NCBI RefSeq assembly: GCF_000235405.2 | Contig: NC_017095.1 | Location: 1,079,501 to 1,143,500, forward strand | DNA: 64,000 bases | Reading direction: 5' to 3' | Origin: Fervidobacterium pennivorans DSM 9078 | Lineage (GTDB): Bacteria; Thermotogota; Thermotogae; Thermotogales; Fervidobacteriaceae | Shown here: in pieces, positions 7,931 through 16,161 of the stretch | Position numbering within the stretch: position 1 is the stretch's first letter | How the letters are laid out: each line of letters opens with the position of its first letter | Translations under genes and position numbers: made by a program | Notes under the pieces: model-generated | Seen by the model: only the letters and a program-made list of their open reading frames with translations | Told to the model about the DNA's origin: nothing | Databases searched by the model: none

Positions 7931-9382
7931 TTAGGTGTTTTGCATAAAAATAAGTTCTAACAACCTTTCTTTGTTTTCAATAATCGTAACAAAATCATTT
8001 TTGAGTTTTTCTATATCCTTTTGCATCACTTCCGATTTGAATGCATACTCTACTTCTACGTATTTGGCTGTTATTCCTTCAAGTTCAGGAATGTTGAACC
8101 TTTCAAAAAGTTCGTAAGGTGTCAAATGATCAAAGCCTTTGAAAACATTTTGTCTAACGTAATGGTATGCATGATGCACAAATTCTACACCGGACAAATC
8201 GAGAATCTCTTTGTAAGAAAGATTTGTCTGATACACTGGTGATTGAGTTGGTTCTGACTCTGTGACTTTATTGTCTTCCTGGTCAGTTTTTTGTGTTAGA
8301 AAATCGTAGTACATTTTCCCCAAAAAGAAAACAGCAAAAAGGCCAGCAGCGGTTGATAAGAGCTGAAAGATAAAAAGGATGTGGTCAGTTGTGTTATTTG
8401 AAGAAGCATTAGTTACCACTGATTTTTCTTGTGTGATTACTGTCGTTGCTGGATTTGTTTGATTAAAAGCACTCCTAGTTGAAAATTCTGATTCCAAAGT
8501 TCTTTGAGTTCTTAGATTAGAAATAACGCCAGAAATCGTTGGAGCAAATACAAAGAGGAAAAATAGCAGAATAGCTATTGTAACCCAAAAGCTGGAGATT
8601 ATAGTCCTTCTTTGTTCGTAGGGTGCTCGTCTTATGACCGCCAAAATGTAGAGCAAAACTGTAGTTACAACTAGCATCGACAGAGTTTCCAACAGTTTAA
8701 ACAATCGTTCTCTGCTAAGATTTTCTATCTTTTCTATGAGCTCTGGATTTTTCGTTATATCCGTTTCCAATGTTTGACTCGAGCGATTCTGAACGACTTC
8801 TTCAGGGATGCTGTATCTTTCCACTTTTTGTTGAGTTGAAGTTTTCGCTGGTCTTTCTTGTGATTCGACTACTTTTACAATGTTGAACCTAACGTCTGGA
8901 AGCGGCAGTGAAAGAAAGATAACAAACAAAGAGGAAAGTAAGATCATCTTTTTCACTTTCGCTTTGTTTTCAAAAAGAGCTTTAAATTCAGGCGTGTCTG
9001 AAAAGTTAAGAACTACAAACAAAAAGACAAAGAATGGAGTAAGGTAGTGGTTAAAGAACGCTAGCGCCGAAAGATAAAGTGCTAACGTCAACCACTTGTT
9101 CTGGAAATACTTACCAATGCTTAAAGCAAAAAGCACAACGACGAGCAGGTATTTTAGCGAATCCACCCTGAAAAATGAAAGGGCATACAGCGTGGAGAAA
9201 AATAGAAGAATTCTGGAAATTATAATGCTCTGCGATAAGATATACGTCAAGAGTAATATAGTAAAAACCCAAAAATGTAAGTTTTTGGCTACTCCCGCAC
9301 TAGGTACAATCAATGAGAACATTATCGAAAATAGTAACATTATCCTTCGTAATGTTTCATTAATTTTCCTATACTGCTCCAT
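7931..9382 (-). CDS. Multi-spanning membrane protein with DUF4129-like C-terminus
   Basis: A 483-aa protein. The first ~160 residues contain several hydrophobic helices. An extracytoplasmic-looking loop (~165-235) follows, then more membrane helices near ~240, ~280 and ~345. The cytoplasmic tail reads 'TPYELFERF...AKYVEVEYAF', like the DUF4129 tail of transglutaminase-type membrane proteins. No transglutaminase Cys-His-Asp core is seen. I chose ATG 9382 because AAGAGGTG lies just upstream and a start at 9424 would overlap the preceding gene. It is co-transcribed with the DUF58 gene; the pair probably serves as client of the MoxR ATPase at the membrane (inference). Confidence 0.65.
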   Translation of the reverse strand: MEQYRKINETLRRIMLLFSIMFSLIVPSAGVAKNLHFWVFTILLLTYILSQSIIISRILLFFSTLYALSFFRVDSLKYLLVVVLFALSIGKYFQNKWLTLALYLSALAFFNHYLTPFFVFLFVVLNFSDTPEFKALFENKAKVKKMILLSSLFVIFLSLPLPDVRFNIVKVVESQERPAKTSTQQKVERYSIPEEVVQNRSSQTLETDITKNPELIEKIENLSRERLFKLLETLSMLVVTTVLLYILAVIRRAPYEQRRTIISSFWVTIAILLFFLFVFAPTISGVISNLRTQRTLESEFSTRSAFNQTNPATTVITQEKSVVTNASSNNTTDHILFIFQLLSTAAGLFAVFFLGKMYYDFLTQKTDQEDNKVTESEPTQSPVYQTNLSYKEILDLSGVEFVHHAYHYVRQNVFKGFDHLTPYELFERFNIPELEGITAKYVEVEYAFKSEVMQKDIEKLKNDFVTIIENKERLLELIFMQNT

Positions 9383-9407
9383 AATTTCACCTCTTGGCGG
9401 TAAGTTA

Positions 9408-10685
9408 CTACACCTGTGCACCATCAGTGAGTTTCAAAAGGCCTTCCATAAAGCTTGTGTTCTCATGCCACACTTCCACCATTATATTTTCCTCTTCCAA
9501 AACCCTTGCGTAGTTGTACAATTCCCTTACTTCAAGAGGAACATCAAAATATGATTTAAACTTTTTGCTCGTTGCTTCTCTAAAACCGTAGGGCATAATC
9601 AGTACGACAATCCTACCGCATCTTTTTCTCAATCTTAGCAGACTTTCAACCTCATCCTTTGTCAAGAACATACCTATCAATATAACTGTATCCGTTGGTT
9701 GAACTACATCAATTACATGTTCGAGAAGTTCGGTAGTGTTTTGGTTGCCTTCAAGTGTTCCTTCCACTTCAGCCAAGTAATCAAAATAAAGCACGTAATC
9801 TGTGAATGAAAGGTTGTAAGTGCCTTTTGAATGTGATATCAACAAATTTGTCTTTTCGTGTTTGCCGGTGAAATATTTCAGCAAACCGGCTGTCGCTCTA
9901 ATAGCTTCTTCTTGATATTTCCTATGTATATATTCCCAAGCTGTCTTTGAATAAATGCCTGCTGGAAGGTTTAGGTCAAGTAGAATATAATTCCTCGTCG
10001 TTCCTGCGTACTCATATTCTTTTACCATCAGTTCACCCATCTTGGCGCTCTGCTTCCAATGAATTCGGCTCAAAGGTTCACGCTCGTATTCTCTCACGTT
10101 TCTGATATAAGAAATATCTTCAACAAGCTTGTACTTACTCTTCACAACCGGAAGCATCTCAAGTATTCTTTCAACCTCAGCCTCGGCGTATTCAAGTTTT
10201 GGAAAAACCTTGACCTTGAATGGTATGTCCTCCGTAATTAACACTTGGAAGAGTCTTGTGAAACTCTCTATCTTTATCGTGTAGTATCCCATGTCCTTTG
10301 TTCCGCGTGTTCCAAAAAACGTATCAAATGAAAGTGAAACACTATCTTGTGGGTTCAAAACCAAACGCACCGAAGCTTTTTTAACAACCGCTGGTGGCAC
10401 AACTTCTATAACCAATGGTCTTTTCGCCTCAGAGGAAATGTTGATAACTATGTCAAACCTTTCATTGATAAATACTCTTGTTTTCCCACTTACATTAGTC
10501 TTAATTAATCTCGAGTAGGCTTTTAGTGTAAGATATTCCAGAATCAACCATCCTGAGAAGATATCAAGTAGCCATACATATTTGTTGTAAACGAAAGCAC
10601 TTAAAACAACTGAGATAATTATTATCACATAGAACACCGGGCTTACTCTTGCCCATGTTTTTCTTTTTTGACGCACGTGTTCCAT
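9408..10685 (-). CDS. DUF58 domain membrane protein
   Basis: A 425-aa protein with two N-terminal membrane helices (about residues 14-50), a beta-rich region, then the DUF58 core 'EPLSRIHWKQSAKMGELMVK' (about 205-225), which precedes a VWA-like fold. DUF58 proteins work with MoxR ATPases. ATG 10685 is preceded by GAGAGG at nine nt; an upstream TTG at 10694 is too close to that site. The downstream DUF4129-like gene starts 25 nt after its stop. The divergent WD40 gene shares its upstream region. Confidence 0.85.
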   Translation of the reverse strand: MEHVRQKRKTWARVSPVFYVIIIISVVLSAFVYNKYVWLLDIFSGWLILEYLTLKAYSRLIKTNVSGKTRVFINERFDIVINISSEAKRPLVIEVVPPAVVKKASVRLVLNPQDSVSLSFDTFFGTRGTKDMGYYTIKIESFTRLFQVLITEDIPFKVKVFPKLEYAEAEVERILEMLPVVKSKYKLVEDISYIRNVREYEREPLSRIHWKQSAKMGELMVKEYEYAGTTRNYILLDLNLPAGIYSKTAWEYIHRKYQEEAIRATAGLLKYFTGKHEKTNLLISHSKGTYNLSFTDYVLYFDYLAEVEGTLEGNQNTTELLEHVIDVVQPTDTVILIGMFLTKDEVESLLRLRKRCGRIVVLIMPYGFREATSKKFKSYFDVPLEVRELYNYARVLEEENIMVEVWHENTSFMEGLLKLTDGAQV

Positions 10686-10768
10686 ATTCAACAACCTCTC
10701 ATTTTAGGTTGATATTAAACAACAATATTAAACCACGAATACGCCTTAAGTTCAAACCAAAGACTAAT

Positions 10769-10797
10769 TTTCCTAAAAGTTCAAGCAGGAGTATAAT
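10769..10797 (+). promoter_or_regulatory. Possible promoter of the WD40 gene
   Basis: TATAAT at 10792-10797 with a weak -35 (TTTCCT, 10769-10774) at 17 nt spacing. It would give a ~90-nt leader before ATG 10894. The -35 is poor, so only the -10 is well supported. Confidence 0.35.
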
Positions 10798-10893
10798 AGT
10801 AACATGAATAAAAAGACTCACATTAAAAGCAGATTTCTCAATACTTTTGATATAACTAAGCGAAGAACTAATCGATATTTGAGAGGGGGACAA

Positions 10894-13512
10894 ATGATTG
10901 TAAAGTGCGAAAGATTCAAAAGATTGAAAAGCTTCTTATTGCTTGCTTCATTTACTTTCTTGGTGATTGCAATTATACATAATCACGGATACGCCCTTGA
11001 CTTTGTGCTTTATGGTCATAACTCCGTAGTTTGGGAGTTAAGTTTCGACAATGACAAGCTCTATTCAGTCGGTGCGGATGGTACTTTGAAGGTTTGGAAT
11101 AAAGAACTATTGCCGTTACAAAATATTACCTCACACGAAAGCTGGGCAAGGTGTATAGATGTTAGCGATAAATATGTCGCCGTAGGAGGTTACAAGCCTG
11201 ATAACACAATAAAGGTCTACGACAAAAACACACTGAAATTAATTTACACCTTGAAAGCTCATAAAGGCTCAGTTTTCACCCTGCTTTTCTACAAAGCGTT
11301 TCTTATTTCCGCTGGCTCAGACAACACAATAATCGTCTGGAAAGATTTTAAACCTCTCAAATTTCTGAAAATTCACGACGGCTGGGTTAGAAAACTCACA
11401 ATCTACAACGGTTATCTTGTCTCAGGCGACGAAAATGGTAGACTTTCATTCTCTACGCTCGACGACTTTAAATTTGAACGTTCTTTTGAATTAAAATCTC
11501 AAATCCTTTCGCTACACGTATTTCAGAATAAACTTTACGTTGGTTCATCCGATGGTTCTGTGTACAGATTTTTGCTTGATAAAGGACAGATAAAATATGA
11601 GAAGGTTCTTTCTCTCAAATCCGCAGTTCAATCAATAACAGACGATGGAAAGTTTTTGTATCTGTCGGTAGAAGGGAAAGTTATCGTTGTTAACGATGAA
11701 ACAATTGGTGCAAAAATCGTGCGCAATTTCGATATGTCTGCCTCAGAGATTACTTCACTACAAATTATTGATAAAACAATATATGTCTCAAACAGGGAAG
11801 GTGACATATTCAAGTACTCAATCGATGGAAGGTATTTAGGAAAAGCACCAAAGCATTTCCTATCCTCTGCAAAAATCTCAGCAAACGGAAATTCGCTTGT
11901 AATAGGCCGTGAAGATGGGAGTATCGAAAGATACAACGTAGATAATGGTTTACTGATATGGAGTTACAAGAACGATACCAGCATCAGGTTTGTCTTAACC
12001 TTGGACGAATCTGTTATCGCAGGAGACTCGTCAGGGAAGTTGCTCGTTCTAAAAGATGGGAAAGTTCAAAGCGTTTTTTACAACGAAGACGCGTTTTTAA
12101 CCTGCACTCTCGACAATTCAAAAAAGAATCCCATCTATCTTGGAAGCCGGGGAAAGGTATTTTCGCTTGAAGATATCCAGGGAAGATGGAACCTCAAAAC
12201 GATTGCAGTCATCTCTGAAGAATGGATCTGCTCAATATACAATAGTGAAGGAATTCTTTACGTTGGAACCAATCTTGGAAACGTATATGCATTAGACAAA
12301 ATGTCTTATAAGCCAAAGCTTATAAATTCATACCCAAGTCCTGTAGTGAAAATATCAAGACTAAACAGTCAAATTGTTGTTTTTCACTTTAACGGAACAA
12401 TCGCCGTGTTTGATGGTAAAGTTTGGAAAGTTCAAAGAAGTGATGTCTTTCCACTCTATTCAGGCTTAGTTATCGAGTCACAGATTATCACGGGTGGCTC
12501 GAAATTGAGAATCGGTAACAGTTCCTATGAATTTGAAGCCTTTATTGTGGATTTGGCAGAATTTCGAAAGACAAAAAACAACATTTTCGCAAGCTTATCA
12601 AATGGTATGGTCGTTCAAATCGAAGACGGCAATGTTGTCCGTAGGTTCTCGAGTCAAATAAGCTCGATTTCGACTATTTATGCAGATGATTTAGTCATTT
12701 GTGGACATGAAGATGGAAAGGTAAGCTTGTGGAACTACAATAAAAAACAAGCTAAATTCGAATTATCGATGATTTTCGACGACCACACAGATGCAGTGAA
12801 GAGTATCACAAGATACAAAAAATACATAATATCTGCATCAAACGATAAAACTATTAAAGTATGGGATTCCAAAACTGGAAAGTTGCTGAATATTTTAACC
12901 GGCCATACTGGTTACGTATGGAGCATATTTGTGGTTGGTGATATACTTGTAAGTGGTGGATGGGACGGCAAAGTTATATTGTGGAATTTAAAGAACTTTC
13001 AAAAAATAAAAGTCTATGAGCTCCCAAAGCTTTCCATTACGGGTATTTTTGCATTTTCAAGTGACGAGATATACTTAACAACTTTGGAAGGTTTTGTGGT
13101 AAGAATAAACAAAGATAAAGTCACAAAAATAAAAGCTTCCGAGCAAACGCTTTGGTCTATTGACAGTAATTATTCTGACAACTCAAATCCTTCTCAAATC
13201 AAAATATACGTTGCTGGATGGGATGGAAGAGTGTATGTATTAGACAGAGAACTTAGAAACATTGGACAATTTAAAGGGCATAATTCAACTATTTTCAAAA
13301 TTATGTTTTTTGACGGCAAGCTTTTTACCGCTGGAACGGATAATTTGATTAAGGTATGGAGGATAGTCAGTGATAAACCAGAAAACATCGGTTCGTACTC
13401 AAATTTTCGTCAATCAATTCTTTCTGTAGCAATTTCAAAAACGCTTGGGAAAGTGATAACAACAGATGGGAAGGGCCTAATTTCTATCGACTTAGAAGAA
13501 ACGTATAGATAG
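10894..13512 (+). CDS. Exported WD40-repeat beta-propeller protein
   Basis: An 872-aa protein. A basic start followed by 'LLLASFTFLVIAIIHNHGYA' (about 14-35) is a signal peptide or anchor. The remainder is almost all WD40-type blades, for example 'LYSVGADGTLKVWNK', 'LISAGSDNTIIVWKD', 'IISASNDKTIKVWDSKTGK', 'ILVSGGWDGKVILWNLKN' and 'LFTAGTDNLIKVWRI', with weaker blades in the middle; this is enough for two propellers. The GAGAGGGGGA at 10881 selects ATG 10894 over 10804. No enzyme domain is seen. It is probably a periplasmic or toga-associated scaffold. It is divergent from the DUF58 operon and may or may not be functionally linked. Confidence 0.88.
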   Translation: MIVKCERFKRLKSFLLLASFTFLVIAIIHNHGYALDFVLYGHNSVVWELSFDNDKLYSVGADGTLKVWNKELLPLQNITSHESWARCIDVSDKYVAVGGYKPDNTIKVYDKNTLKLIYTLKAHKGSVFTLLFYKAFLISAGSDNTIIVWKDFKPLKFLKIHDGWVRKLTIYNGYLVSGDENGRLSFSTLDDFKFERSFELKSQILSLHVFQNKLYVGSSDGSVYRFLLDKGQIKYEKVLSLKSAVQSITDDGKFLYLSVEGKVIVVNDETIGAKIVRNFDMSASEITSLQIIDKTIYVSNREGDIFKYSIDGRYLGKAPKHFLSSAKISANGNSLVIGREDGSIERYNVDNGLLIWSYKNDTSIRFVLTLDESVIAGDSSGKLLVLKDGKVQSVFYNEDAFLTCTLDNSKKNPIYLGSRGKVFSLEDIQGRWNLKTIAVISEEWICSIYNSEGILYVGTNLGNVYALDKMSYKPKLINSYPSPVVKISRLNSQIVVFHFNGTIAVFDGKVWKVQRSDVFPLYSGLVIESQIITGGSKLRIGNSSYEFEAFIVDLAEFRKTKNNIFASLSNGMVVQIEDGNVVRRFSSQISSISTIYADDLVICGHEDGKVSLWNYNKKQAKFELSMIFDDHTDAVKSITRYKKYIISASNDKTIKVWDSKTGKLLNILTGHTGYVWSIFVVGDILVSGGWDGKVILWNLKNFQKIKVYELPKLSITGIFAFSSDEIYLTTLEGFVVRINKDKVTKIKASEQTLWSIDSNYSDNSNPSQIKIYVAGWDGRVYVLDRELRNIGQFKGHNSTIFKIMFFDGKLFTAGTDNLIKVWRIVSDKPENIGSYSNFRQSILSVAISKTLGKVITTDGKGLISIDLEETYR

Positions 13513-13573
13513 TAGCGAATGGCGAGCAAAAATAGAAATTCACAAACGCAAATTATGGGAGGTAAAGAAAGCT

Positions 13574-14110
13574 ATGGAAAAGACGATAACAACAGAGGTA
13601 GTATTCAACGGTATGCTATTAACTGTTCTAAGAGATGAGGTACTTTTGGAAAACGGTGCTATGAGTATTCGAGAGCACGTGCTACACCCCGGTGCGGTAG
13701 CAGTCGTTCCAATAACAAGCGATGGAAAGATTATCCTGGTTGAACAATATCGGTATCCAATAAAACAAAAGCTATTGGAAATTCCTGCTGGAAAATTTGA
13801 TAAACCAGGTGAAGATGCTTTAGAATGTGCTAAGCGTGAACTCTGGGAAGAGACAGGTTACACAGCAAGAAAATACACATATTTGGGATACATCTACACA
13901 ACACCTGGTTTTTCCAACGAGATTATCCATCTGTACCTGGCACAAGATTTAGTTCCTGGAGACTCTAATCCAGATGAAGATGAAATTCTCGAAGTTCGAA
14001 TTGAGGATTTTGACGCAGTTGTGAAGAAATGTATAAGTGGAGAGATAACTGATGCCAAAACAGTTGCTGGTGTCATGAGAGCATATTTTAAGTTAAGAGG
14101 TGAAAAGTGA
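13574..14110 (+). CDS. Nudix hydrolase, probable ADP-ribose pyrophosphatase
   Basis: A 178-aa protein with a Nudix box at about residues 73-96: 'GKFDKPGEDALECAKREL' followed by 'WEETGY'. Compared with the strict Gx5Ex7REUxEExGU pattern there is one extra residue in the first gap, a variant I believe is tolerated. 'HPGAVAVVPI' and 'EQYRYPI' before the box are typical of the NudF/ADP-ribose pyrophosphatase group. GGAGGTAAAG precedes ATG 13574. The stop overlaps the start of the next gene. Confidence 0.88.
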   Translation: MEKTITTEVVFNGMLLTVLRDEVLLENGAMSIREHVLHPGAVAVVPITSDGKIILVEQYRYPIKQKLLEIPAGKFDKPGEDALECAKRELWEETGYTARKYTYLGYIYTTPGFSNEIIHLYLAQDLVPGDSNPDEDEILEVRIEDFDAVVKKCISGEITDAKTVAGVMRAYFKLRGEK

Positions 14111-14703
14111 TGGTAAAAGTTGTCGTAAACGGCGAAGAAAAACTTTTCAACTCACAGGACTTTGAAAACTTCAACGCTTTACTCAGAACTGTCGTTACTG
14201 AAGGTCAAGTTTTGAAAAGTTTAAAGATTAATGGCAAGGAAATTCCTGTTGCTTACGTTGAGGAACTCAAAAACGCAAAGCTAGACGAAGAATTACTAAT
14301 AGAAATTGAGACACAAGATGCTGTTTCTTTTTTAAAAGAGACGTTACAGGATGTGCTGGGTTACATCCAGCATGTTAAGGAACTCTTACCACAAGTAGCG
14401 AGTAGCATAATAACAGGAAATGAAGCTGGATGGAAGGCGATAAAGGACTTATCAGAAGGCTTGGCAGCAATTGAAAACTTAAGAAGTTCGACAAATCAGA
14501 TTACGAAGTTAAACGAAAGCGAATTGGCTCTTGCAACAGATAAAAATGAAATATCAAACATTCTCAGAGAAATGTTGGAAGCGCTTGATAAAAGGGATGT
14601 TTTTGAAATCTCCGATGTCGTGGAAAATAAAATACCTGTAGTTTTAGATTACTACATAGAGTATTTCACAAAAGTATTAGAAGCAATAGCAAAAGTAAAT
14701 TGA
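14110..14703 (+). CDS. Protein of unknown function encoded before fliS
   Basis: A 197-aa acidic protein that I do not recognise. The first ~75 residues are predicted beta-rich ('VKVVVNGEEKLFNSQDF', 'LKINGKEIPV'), and the rest is helical. There is no signal peptide or membrane segment. ATG 14110 overlaps the stop of the Nudix gene; a GTG at 14107 is an alternative. The next gene, 46 nt on, is fliS, so a role in flagellar export or chaperoning is possible, but the link to the Nudix gene is as strong. Confidence 0.7.
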   Translation: MVKVVVNGEEKLFNSQDFENFNALLRTVVTEGQVLKSLKINGKEIPVAYVEELKNAKLDEELLIEIETQDAVSFLKETLQDVLGYIQHVKELLPQVASSIITGNEAGWKAIKDLSEGLAAIENLRSSTNQITKLNESELALATDKNEISNILREMLEALDKRDVFEISDVVENKIPVVLDYYIEYFTKVLEAIAKVN

Positions 14704-14749
14704 TTTTATTATTAAGCAATTCACGAAATAAAAAAGGGAGGTATCGTGA

Positions 14750-15157
14750 ATGGACTATATTGAACAAATGGTTTTAACTGCAAGCCCTGCCAAGCTTATA
14801 GAACTGCTCTTGCAAAAAGCAATAAGTGTCATAGATGAGGCAAAGAACTACATAGATGAAAAAGATTATAACAATGCGAACGCAAAAATTGTTAGGGCTC
14901 AAGATATAGTAATGGAGCTGAATTTGGCACTCGACATGGAGAAAGGTGGAGAAATAGCTAAAAATCTCAGAGCACTTTACAACTACATGTACAGAACATT
15001 AGTTGAAGCAAACATCAAAAAAGATAAAAAGATGCTTGATGATGTGAAATCGTTGCTCGAGGATTTACTCTCAACTTGGAGAGAGGCTATGAAATTGGCA
15101 GGAAGCACTGCCAGTCAAATTGATGTTAACAAACCTAGGATAAATCTAACCTACTAA
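14750..15157 (+). CDS. fliS: Flagellin export chaperone FliS
   Basis: A 135-aa helical protein. 'YIEQMVLTASPAKLIELLLQKAI' near the N-terminus and 'LYNYMYRTLVEANIKKD' in the middle are hallmark FliS sequences. FliS binds the C-terminus of unpolymerised flagellin in the cytoplasm and delivers it for export. GGGAGG precedes ATG 14750. No flagellin or fliD gene is in the window. Confidence 0.92.
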   Translation: MDYIEQMVLTASPAKLIELLLQKAISVIDEAKNYIDEKDYNNANAKIVRAQDIVMELNLALDMEKGGEIAKNLRALYNYMYRTLVEANIKKDKKMLDDVKSLLEDLLSTWREAMKLAGSTASQIDVNKPRINLTY

Positions 15158-15195
15158 TTTTCCGGAGAATCTGTTATCAATATCAAAGGACTGAT

Positions 15196-15414
15196 GTGAA
15201 AATGAAGATATCGTATATTCTTTCAAACGTGCTTTTCTTAGGCTTTGTTCTTAGTTTAGTCGTAGCTATTGTTTTTTTCGAAATCGGTTTGAGGGCTTTT
15301 AGAAACGCAAACGAAAAGAAATCAAAAGAAAGCAATTCACTAGGATTTCGATGGCTTTTTTATGCGGGAATACTTCTCGCACTTTCCATTGTGTTTTCTT
15401 TAATTAAGTTCTAG
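15196..15414 (+). CDS. Small membrane protein, two predicted helices
   Basis: A 72-aa hydrophobic protein. Helix 1 covers about residues 7-30 ('VLFLGFVLSLVVAIVFF') and helix 2 about 52-70; a charged linker 'NANEKKSKESN' sits between them. The start is either GTG 15196, with AAAGGA six nt upstream, or ATG 15202. No family is recognised. It lies between fliS and cheW. Confidence 0.6.
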   Translation: MKMKISYILSNVLFLGFVLSLVVAIVFFEIGLRAFRNANEKKSKESNSLGFRWLFYAGILLALSIVFSLIKF

Positions 15415-15484
15415 GAGACTTTATTTGTTTTCGGACTGTGATATAATAAAAATAGCAGTCAACCAAAAACTTGGGGGTGAATCT

Positions 15485-15940
15485 ATGGAGCTCAAGTTTC
15501 TTACTTTTTACCTAGGCGAAGAGGTTTTTGCAATTAATATCATGAAGGTTGAGCGTGTTAAAGAGTACGAAAAGACAACCAAAATACCAAACATTGCAGA
15601 TTTTGTGGAAGGAATTATTAACCTGATGGGAGAAATTGTTCCTATTATTAATTTGAGAAAAAAGTTCTTAATGGATGATTTCGCAAACAAAGAGAAGTCA
15701 AAGATTATTGTTGTCAAACTTGAAAATGGTAAGAAAGTTGGATTACTTGTTGACGATGTTAGAGAGGTGTTAACGGTTACCGAGGATATGATAGATGAGC
15801 CACCTGCACATGTAGCGGGTATGTCTGGTGCAAAATTCATATCGGGTGTTATAAAGCTTGAAAACGAGATGGTGTTAACCCTCGAGGTTGATAACTTATT
15901 AACAACCGAAGAAAAAATTGCTTTAGCAAATATTGGATAA
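15485..15940 (+). CDS. cheW: Chemotaxis coupling protein CheW
   Basis: A 151-aa single-domain CheW that links chemoreceptors to CheA. Typical sequences: 'FYLGEEVFAINIMKVERV', 'FVEGIINLMGEIVPIINLRK' and 'GLLVDDVREVL'. GGGGGTGA precedes ATG 15485, so the longer reading from 15425 is not used. TATAAT lies upstream at about 15442, with a weak -35. Confidence 0.93.
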   Translation: MELKFLTFYLGEEVFAINIMKVERVKEYEKTTKIPNIADFVEGIINLMGEIVPIINLRKKFLMDDFANKEKSKIIVVKLENGKKVGLLVDDVREVLTVTEDMIDEPPAHVAGMSGAKFISGVIKLENEMVLTLEVDNLLTTEEKIALANIG

Positions 15941-15976
15941 AAAATCATTAAAATTCTTGTTGGTTCAACACAGGGC

Positions 15977-16004
15977 TTGAAAAAATACAAAGATATGATA
16001 AAAT
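15977..16004 (+). promoter_or_regulatory. Promoter of the tRNA-Val gene
   Basis: TTGAAA (15977-15982), a 16-nt spacer and TAAAAT (15999-16004), about 30 nt before the mature tRNA 5' end. This is a good sigma-70-type match. Confidence 0.6.
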
Positions 16005-16033
16005 CTATCATGCACATTTCAGAAATAAAAAAT

Positions 16034-16108
16034 GGGTGTGTAGCTCAGTGGAAGAGCACTTCCCTCACGAGGAAGGGGTCGTAGGTTCAATTCCTACCAC
16101 ACCCACCA
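16034..16108 (+). tRNA. tRNA-Val, anticodon CAC
   Basis: A full cloverleaf can be drawn. The acceptor GGGTGTG (16034-16040) pairs with CACACCC (16098-16104). D stem GCTC/GAGC has a 7-nt loop. The anticodon stem CTTCC/GGAAG holds loop CTCACGA, with CAC at 16066-16068. The variable loop is GGGTC, and the T stem GTAGG/CCTAC has loop TTCAATT. Discriminator A is followed by an encoded CCA (16106-16108). It reads GUG valine codons. Confidence 0.95.
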
Positions 16109-16114
16109 CAATCA

Positions 16115-16144
16115 AAAAGAGCGGCTTTTAAGCCGCTCTTTTTC
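16115..16144. terminator. Bidirectional terminator between tRNA-Val and the DUF5693 gene
   Basis: A near-perfect palindrome centred on 16129: AGAGCGGCTT pairs with AAGCCGCTCT, with T-run on the plus side and A-run on the other. It can stop transcription from both converging units. Confidence 0.85.
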
Positions 16145-16161
16145 TGCTTCATATGTTTTCT

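Noticed and set aside
10804-10893. Upstream start for the WD40 protein
   Set aside because: The longer N-terminus has no ribosome site, while ATG 10894 has a strong one and begins a typical signal peptide.
15508-16017. 169-codon open frame on the minus strand opposite cheW
   Set aside because: The cheW frame is clearly the coding one; the antisense product is low-complexity Ser/Ile/Phe sequence.
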